From a virus: a stretch of 25,780 bases of DNA. The DNA is taken from IMG/VR virus record IMGVR_UViG_3300048584_000095, positions 1 to 25,780 of that record, one strand, 5' to 3'. The number at the start of each line of letters is the position of its first letter. Within the stretch, counting starts at the first letter, position 1. Shown here piece after piece: positions 23,000-25,780 of the stretch. The translations under genes were made by a program, and so were the position numbers. The notes under the pieces were generated by a model. It did no database searches. It was not told the origin of the DNA and was given only the letters and a program-made list of their open reading frames with translations.

Positions 23000-23617
23000 T
23001 TAGATTCCTGCATCTTGCAGCGCGGTTACAGTCGCCGCGGCTTGCACCAGTGGCAGAATTGCCGATTGATAGGCTTCATCTGCTAATTCGTTGGCCACGT
23101 CCAAGAGATACGAATTTTCTGAGCCCGGATAATTCATTTCGACTCCCCACAGCGCGAAGTCATATTCGCACGTCAATTCCTCATCATCCGAACCAAAGAC
23201 TTGCACGGCAATACCGCAATAGGCCCAATCGCTATTGCACCAGGCGCGCAGCACGTCATAATCGTGGTGCGCAGCACGTGCAGCAATAGCGCGCTTAGTC
23301 ATATTTTTATCATAGCCTGCGACAATCAACGCTGCGTCTTCAGGCGACCGCCAACCGTCTTTGCGAGCGATACGGCACGCCGCGGCAAAGTCATAGAAAC
23401 GCTTGGATCCTCGATCCTCGCACAGTACCAATTCACCCGGCAGCTTGTCGCGGCGAGTCCAATCAATGACGGGTCCGTGACAGTCTGACTCTTCCCAAGG
23501 CGCGCCATAGTCGGAATCGTGGTGAACAGTGGCGACAAACCGAAAGCCGGAAAATTCCGCTTCGATCGTATCGCCGTCATAGGTGCAACTGCCAAAGCCA
23601 GATTGAAAAATTGCCAT
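23000..23617 (-). CDS. Conserved phage protein, family widespread but uncharacterised
   Basis: This is a 205-residue protein. The segments GAPWEESDCHGPVIDW, KLPGELVLCEDRGSKRFYDF, AAACRIARKDGWRSPEDA and the C-terminal CEYDFALWGVEMNYPGSENS (then YLLDVANELADEA) match a protein type found in very many tailed phages (P-W-x-E-x-D-x-H-G-P-V, RGSKRxYDFxxAxxIAxxDGW, LWGIES), for which I know no proven function. The conserved acidic, His and Trp residues suggest an enzyme or a nucleotide/protein binder. The start at 23617 follows leader copy 2 with GGAG at good spacing. Confidence 0.7.
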   Translation of the reverse strand: MAIFQSGFGSCTYDGDTIEAEFSGFRFVATVHHDSDYGAPWEESDCHGPVIDWTRRDKLPGELVLCEDRGSKRFYDFAAACRIARKDGWRSPEDAALIVAGYDKNMTKRAIAARAAHHDYDVLRAWCNSDWAYCGIAVQVFGSDDEELTCEYDFALWGVEMNYPGSENSYLLDVANELADEAYQSAILPLVQAAATVTALQDAGI

Positions 23618-23621
23618 TGTC

Positions 23622-23645
23622 TTTGCTCCATTGAAAGCGGTTGAA
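23622..23645 (-). promoter_or_regulatory. Repeated gene leader, copy 2
   Basis: Read on the - strand: TTCAACCGCTTTCAATGGAGC followed by AAA, ending 4 bases before the ATG at 23617. It is the best match to the consensus and contains the GGAG ribosome site. Confidence 0.65.
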
Positions 23646-23657
23646 CGTCACTAGAAG

Positions 23658-23697
23658 GGCGAAAGCCTCGCCTCTCATGTGACGCGCCAAGCTTGGC
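23658..23697. repeat. Short hairpin and 12-bp palindrome upstream of leader copy 2
   Basis: GGCGA (23658-23662) pairs with TCGCC (23668-23672), and GCCAAGCTTGGC (23686-23697) is a perfect palindrome. Both lie in the 102-base gap 23618-23719. No T run is present on the - strand. Confidence 0.6.
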
Positions 23698-23719
23698 CTA
23701 GCACGCCTTAAAATTCGGT

Positions 23720-24004
23720 TTATTTTATCCGCCGGATCCCGAAAGAATTTTTACCCTTCCCGTACTCAAGTTTGAACGTGAATCCGTCCGAATTGAAAAA
23801 CGTGTTACCACGTCCGCGCTCCCAAACGCCTCTCGATCGTCCAGTCTCTTGCAGATAGTAACCGAATTCGAAAGCTTCCCACATGCGTGACGACCACAAA
23901 TGCGGGTTGATATATGCGGCCTTGCCATAAGCGCGCTGCACCCTCTCCCCTTCATCATAACCAAGCGTGATTGCGATTTGTTCGTCTGCACTAATTTTCG
24001 CCAT
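23720..24004 (-). CDS. Hypothetical small protein
   Basis: This 94-residue protein has many aromatic residues and Gly (YINPHLWSSRMWEAFEFGYY, then TFFNSDGFTFKLEYGKGKNS) and no known motif. It starts MAKISADE at 24004, overlapping the previous stop as TAATG with GGAGGA upstream; a longer in-frame ORF overlaps the previous gene. It is the last gene of its sub-block. Confidence 0.6.
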   Translation of the reverse strand: MAKISADEQIAITLGYDEGERVQRAYGKAAYINPHLWSSRMWEAFEFGYYLQETGRSRGVWERGRGNTFFNSDGFTFKLEYGKGKNSFGIRRIK

Positions 24005-24231
24005 TAGAAGTCCTCCCCCATTGCATCCTCGCAAGCGCACACCAGACCGTCAAAGTCCTCACGCGGCCCTAACACGTCTGCCAGAGCCCGAACCGTCCGG
24101 ATATTGAGACAATATTCGTCCGCCAACATTTCGAGATACTCAGCGCGATTCTCACAACCGTATTCGAGATACGATTCCAGATTGGCCGCAATCTCTTGCG
24201 CTTCGATAGCCTTAAAATTCGTGATTGCCAT
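24004..24231 (-). CDS. Hypothetical acidic helical protein
   Basis: This 75-residue, strongly acidic, helical protein (EIAANLESYLEYGCENRAEY, then DFDGLVCACEDAMGEDF) has cysteines near the end. No family is recognised. It follows leader copy 3 and is the first gene after the long gap 24232-24536, whose candidate promoters would serve it. Confidence 0.6.
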   Translation of the reverse strand: MAITNFKAIEAQEIAANLESYLEYGCENRAEYLEMLADEYCLNIRTVRALADVLGPREDFDGLVCACEDAMGEDF

Positions 24232-24235
24232 ATCA

Positions 24236-24252
24236 TTTGCTCCATTGAAAGC
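24236..24252 (-). promoter_or_regulatory. Repeated gene leader, copy 3 (shorter)
   Basis: Read on the - strand: GCTTTCAATGGAGCAAA, five bases before the ATG at 24231. It shares 17 bases with copy 2 but lacks the upstream TTCAACC part. Confidence 0.6.
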
Positions 24253-24266
24253 TTGTCAGAGAATTT

Positions 24267-24300
24267 TGCCTTAATGCCCTAATGTGGCAGGATTAAGGCA
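24267..24300. repeat. 9-bp inverted repeat TGCCTTAAT / ATTAAGGCA
   Basis: The arms lie at 24267-24275 and 24292-24300 with a 16-base spacer, inside the probable 5' leader of the gene at 24231. In RNA it would form a hairpin; in DNA it could be an operator. The half-site TTAAGGCA also occurs at 25358-25365 and 25609-25616, in the divergent control region. Confidence 0.65.
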
Positions 24301-24317
24301 GATAGTCAGAAACGTAG

Positions 24318-24346
24318 GTTATAGCCTGCGTTTATAACTGTGTAAC
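24318..24346 (-). promoter_or_regulatory. Candidate promoter GTTACA-17-TATAAC
   Basis: On the - strand GTTACA (24341-24346) and TATAAC (24318-24323) are 17 bases apart. They agree with sigma-70 consensus at 4/6 and 5/6 positions. Transcription would begin near 24311 and give a leader containing the inverted repeat 24267-24300. Confidence 0.35.
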
Positions 24347-24440
24347 GGCCTGCGCTACGCGTGCGCGTTAAATGTTTGCTTACTTAGTGTCGCGCTTAGC
24401 GCTGCGGCCCAAAGGGCCTTGCGCACGCCGCTCCACACTT

Positions 24441-24469
24441 ATTAGACGACTGAAAAATATTTCAGACAA
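24441..24469 (-). promoter_or_regulatory. Candidate promoter TTGTCT-17-TCTAAT with palindromic spacer
   Basis: On the - strand TTGTCT (24464-24469) and TCTAAT (24441-24446) are 17 bases apart. The spacer is filled by CTGAAA-AATA-TTTCAG (24450-24465), a palindrome placed where a repressor or activator would bind. Confidence 0.35.
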
Positions 24470-24536
24470 TCTCAAAATCCCGAAAATCGAAAAACTCAGA
24501 CCTGCCGAATTTTCCTCATCCGTGGCTTTCCGATTG

Positions 24537-24701
24537 TCACCCGCGCCCTAAAATAACCGTATAACCGGAAACTAGCGAATATTCGCCACTTTGTCGGTCA
24601 AACCGCCAGCTTTGGCAATTTTTCACCGTATGCATTCGCCGAGTATCGGAATCTTGAGTCCGGCGATACGCAAGCGCGTCTGAGTATTTTTCGAAAAACA
24701 T
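24537..24701 (-). CDS. Small hypothetical protein
   Basis: This 54-residue basic product begins MFFEKYSDALAYRRTQDSD and ends YSLVSGYTVILGRG. The ATG at 24701 has AAGGGAATAGGGAT upstream and follows the preceding stop by 22 bases. The alternating Tyr/Val/Leu end suggests a small beta fold. The support is ribosome site, spacing and an uninterrupted frame; the family is unknown. Confidence 0.5.
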   Translation of the reverse strand: MFFEKYSDALAYRRTQDSDTRRMHTVKNCQSWRFDRQSGEYSLVSGYTVILGRG

Positions 24702-24723
24702 ATCCCTATTCCCTTCTCTTACC

Positions 24724-24867
24724 CTACCACTTCACAAAGATCCGACCGCGCTCTTGATAGCTGTAAAGCCGTCTGGCGCGCTCCTGGTCCCGCAAATGCC
24801 GCCAGGCCGTCAATCGATCGAAACCCATTTCAGCTTGCAGCTTATCCAGCTTGTGTTCGCTAATCAT
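24724..24867 (-). CDS. Small basic helical protein
   Basis: This 47-residue product has LDKLQAEMGFDRLTAWRHLR, then DQERARRLYSYQERGRIFVK. The GFDRLTAxRHLR block looks like a short helix-turn-helix-like segment seen in small phage proteins. The ATG shares a base with the upstream stop (TGATG). The function is unknown; DNA binding is possible. Confidence 0.6.
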   Translation of the reverse strand: MISEHKLDKLQAEMGFDRLTAWRHLRDQERARRLYSYQERGRIFVKW

Positions 24868-25058
24868 CACGCAATCCCCCTTCCCTTGATATCCGACCGC
24901 TTCACCAGATGCGAAGTCTCACCGTTTGCGATATCGGAATCCGTCTTAATCTCGATAATGCCGCGATTGCCGCCCCAATTGAAAGCGGTAATGACACCGC
25001 GCAAATTCTCGCCAAGAAAGCGGAATGTAACCCTATCGCCGATTGTCAGTTTTGCCAT
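24867..25058 (-). CDS. Small beta-rich protein (SH3/KOW-like)
   Basis: This 63-residue protein (KLTIGDRVTFRFLGENLRGV, ITAFNWGGNRGIIEIKTDSD) has the pattern of a small SH3-like/KOW barrel: GDRV at the start, a G-x-x beta turn, then two more strands. Such folds bind nucleic acid or proteins. It starts at 25058 within a 22-base element repeated before the preceding gene (see repeat). Confidence 0.6.
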   Translation of the reverse strand: MAKLTIGDRVTFRFLGENLRGVITAFNWGGNRGIIEIKTDSDIANGETSHLVKRSDIKGRGIA

Positions 25059-25071
25059 TGCCTTGTTCCTT
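25050..25071 (-). repeat. Repeated start region, copy 2
   Basis: On the - strand AAGGAACAAGGCAATGGCAAAA: ribosome site, ATG and first codons. It matches 25226-25247 with a single difference. Confidence 0.8.
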
Positions 25072-25234
25072 ATGCCTTAGCCCGAGATTCGATGTAGTCG
25101 CGGCGATAGAGCGTTTTTCCGCAAAGCGTAGTCCGGTTTGCATAAATGAGAATAATCTCAGCTTGCAGGTCCGAATAATCGCCCTTGCCTGTGAGTAGCG
25201 CCATTGCCTGCCCGTGGTCGATGAATTTTGCCAT
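25070..25234 (-). CDS. Small hypothetical protein, first leftward gene
   Basis: This 54-residue protein (MAKFIDHGQAMALLTGKGDY, SDLQAEIILIYANRTTLCGK) is the first gene read leftward from the divergent control region. The start at 25234 has AAGGAATAAGGCA upstream; a longer in-frame start at 25333 would put that ribosome site inside the gene. No family is recognised. Confidence 0.55.
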   Translation of the reverse strand: MAKFIDHGQAMALLTGKGDYSDLQAEIILIYANRTTLCGKTLYRRDYIESRAKA

Positions 25235-25247
25235 TGCCTTATTCCTT
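25226..25247 (-). repeat. Repeated start region, copy 1
   Basis: On the - strand AAGGAATAAGGCAATGGCAAAA, the partner of 25050-25071. The shared part covers the ribosome site and first three codons, then the proteins diverge. Confidence 0.8.
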
Positions 25248-25642
25248 GCGTTAAGTGAGAATTCCTCTTGCCAGCGATTCGCGCGGATTGCAACGCCTAA
25301 ATTGCGAGTAGCAGCAAATGATCGACCTTGCATCGATATAGTTAACGCATGGTAAGGTTAAGGCATTGCAATACTACGCAAGGTGAGATATGGTTAAGAA
25401 AGCGTGAAAAGGGACCCGGTTAATTGAGGGGTTGACGACCGGGGGATACCTTCGAGCTCGGGGCCGGATGGCCGGGTCTAGGCGAGATACGCGACACAAC
25501 CGATTTTCACCGTCCGACTATATTATGACCGTCCGACTATATTATGACCGTCCGACTATATTATGACCATCCAAACCAATTTCCAGTTTACAAACCATTC
25601 TAACCCTATTAAGGCAACCTCCCCACTCAAGGAGTAATCGCA
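25235..25642. other. Divergent non-coding control region (408 bases)
   Basis: It separates the leftward small-gene block from the rightward gene at 25643. It contains the start repeat 25226-25247 at its left edge, TTAAGGCA half-sites at 25358-25365 and 25609-25616, and three 19-bp direct repeats (25511-25567). I saw no convincing -35/-10 pair with correct spacing for the rightward gene, although TATATT in each direct repeat could serve as a -10. No gene was found. Confidence 0.6.
25511..25567 (+). repeat. Three tandem 19-bp direct repeats (iteron/operator-like)
   Basis: CGTCCGACTATATTATGAC occurs three times without interruption, at 25511-25529, 25530-25548 and 25549-25567, followed by a partial copy CATCC. 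The exact identity and spacing of nearly two helical turns point to binding by a protein array: a replication initiator (iteron) or a transcription regulator. It ends 75 bases before the start of the next gene. Confidence 0.95.
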
Positions 25643-25780
25643 ATGGATGCCGACCCGATCATGAAGTATTTCGAATACGCTCACCTGCCGAGCCACCTCC
25701 AGCACACAAGCCGCCGATTTCATGATCTGGCGCACGACCTCGTAAACACCTTGCCACGCAACCCCGAGCGTACGGTGGCC
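25643..25780 (+). CDS. Candidate Acb2/Tad1-like anti-CBASS sponge, N-terminal part (3' truncated)
   Basis: The first 46 codons are in the window. The ATG at 25643 has a perfect AAGGAG 8 bases upstream. MKYFEYAHLPSHLQ, then a helix FHDLAHDLV, and LPRNPERTVA match a family of small phage proteins (consensus KYFxYxHLPxHLQxxSxPFxxLAxxL...LP...E...LRKLLEAKDAAVRA) that I associate with the Acb2/Tad1 hairpin type. Acb2 proteins form hexamers that bind cyclic di- and trinucleotides and so disarm CBASS signalling. The C-terminal half, where the second helix should lie, is outside the window. The family assignment rests on memory of the consensus, not on a search. The gene is read away from the leftward block and begins behind the direct repeats. 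Confidence 0.5.
   Translation, partial: MDADPIMKYFEYAHLPSHLQHTSRRFHDLAHDLVNTLPRNPERTVA

Larger units (their letters stand above)
24232..24536. other. Non-coding control region (305 bases)
   Basis: No convincing gene was found. It contains leader copy 3, the 9-bp inverted repeat, two candidate leftward promoters, and a hairpin GGCCC-AAA-GGGCC (24406-24418) flanked by GCGC. A GTG-started 27-codon ORF on the - strand across the hairpin lacks a good ribosome site and was not called. Confidence 0.6.

Noticed and set aside
24575-24586. Palindrome GCGAATATTCGC
   Set aside because: It lies inside the small gene 24537-24701 and is explained by coding sequence; no other regulatory feature is near.
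24976-24995. Another match to the leader element (ACCGCTTTCAATTGG)
   Set aside because: It lies within the gene 24867-25058, encodes Thr-Ala-Phe-Asn-Trp, and lacks the GGAG and following ATG.
24754-25080. Rightward 108-codon open frame
   Set aside because: It is antisense to three small leftward genes that have ribosome sites and coupled overlaps.
25235-25333. N-terminal extension of the first leftward gene to 25333
   Set aside because: The ribosome site AAGGAATAAGGCA and the duplicated start element favour 25234; the extension has no ribosome site of note.
25511-25567. CRISPR array
   Set aside because: The 19-bp units are directly abutting with no spacers, so this is a tandem direct repeat.

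Overview
The window is most likely part of the genome of a tailed bacteriophage with a podovirus-like virion plan. It is moderately GC-rich and tightly packed, and most genes overlap by 1-14 bases through ATGA, GTGA, TAATG or TGATG junctions. The gene families (SPO2-type family A DNA polymerase, DUF2815 protein, Cas4-like DUF2800 nuclease, SNF2-type helicase, prim-pol/AAA helicase, RuvC-like nuclease) are those of the replication modules of phages of Pseudomonadota. An alphaproteobacterial host is plausible but cannot be proven from the sequence. No integrase, excisionase or clear CI-type repressor is present, so nothing here shows lysogeny. No rRNA, tRNA, CRISPR array or insertion sequence was seen.

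Layout. (1) 1-7568, rightward: the end of a tail fibre gene, a GNAT-like protein, a protein ending in an S74-type motif, two long internal virion proteins (the second ending in a lytic transglycosylase domain), then a lysis cassette: a membrane/coiled-coil protein, a small basic protein, a cysteine peptidase-type endolysin, a holin-like two-helix protein and a small basic protein. (2) 7562-16458, leftward: replication and recombination genes, with two tiny membrane proteins and a LuxR-type HTH protein at the downstream end. (3) 16455-20780, leftward: an HNH/methyltransferase/MerR/primase-helicase block whose genes are joined by a repeated coupling sequence. (4) 20415-25234, leftward: about fifteen small genes of mostly unknown function, in sub-blocks preceded by repeated leaders and palindromes. 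This is the accessory or early region. (5) 25235-25642: a divergent control region with three 19-bp direct repeats. (6) 25643 to the window end, rightward: the first 46 codons of a protein resembling small phage proteins that I link, tentatively, to the Acb2/Tad1-type cyclic-nucleotide sponges.

How it fits together. The leftward transcript(s) probably start in 24300-24470 and/or 25235-25500. They express small takeover proteins first, then the primase-helicase, polymerase, probable single-strand-binding protein, nucleases and resolvase. The rightward strand carries virion and lysis genes. The two gene sets converge and overlap by 7 bases at 7562-7568.

Most striking observations: the putative anti-CBASS gene at the right edge; a repeated 16-bp cassette (GGAGTATGATCTGTGA) that is at once the last codons of one gene and the Shine-Dalgarno/start of the next, giving unrelated proteins the same C-terminal Glu-Tyr-Asp-Leu; a recurring leader (TTCAACCGCTTTCAATGGAGC) before three sub-operons; and a terminator that points against the operon it sits in.
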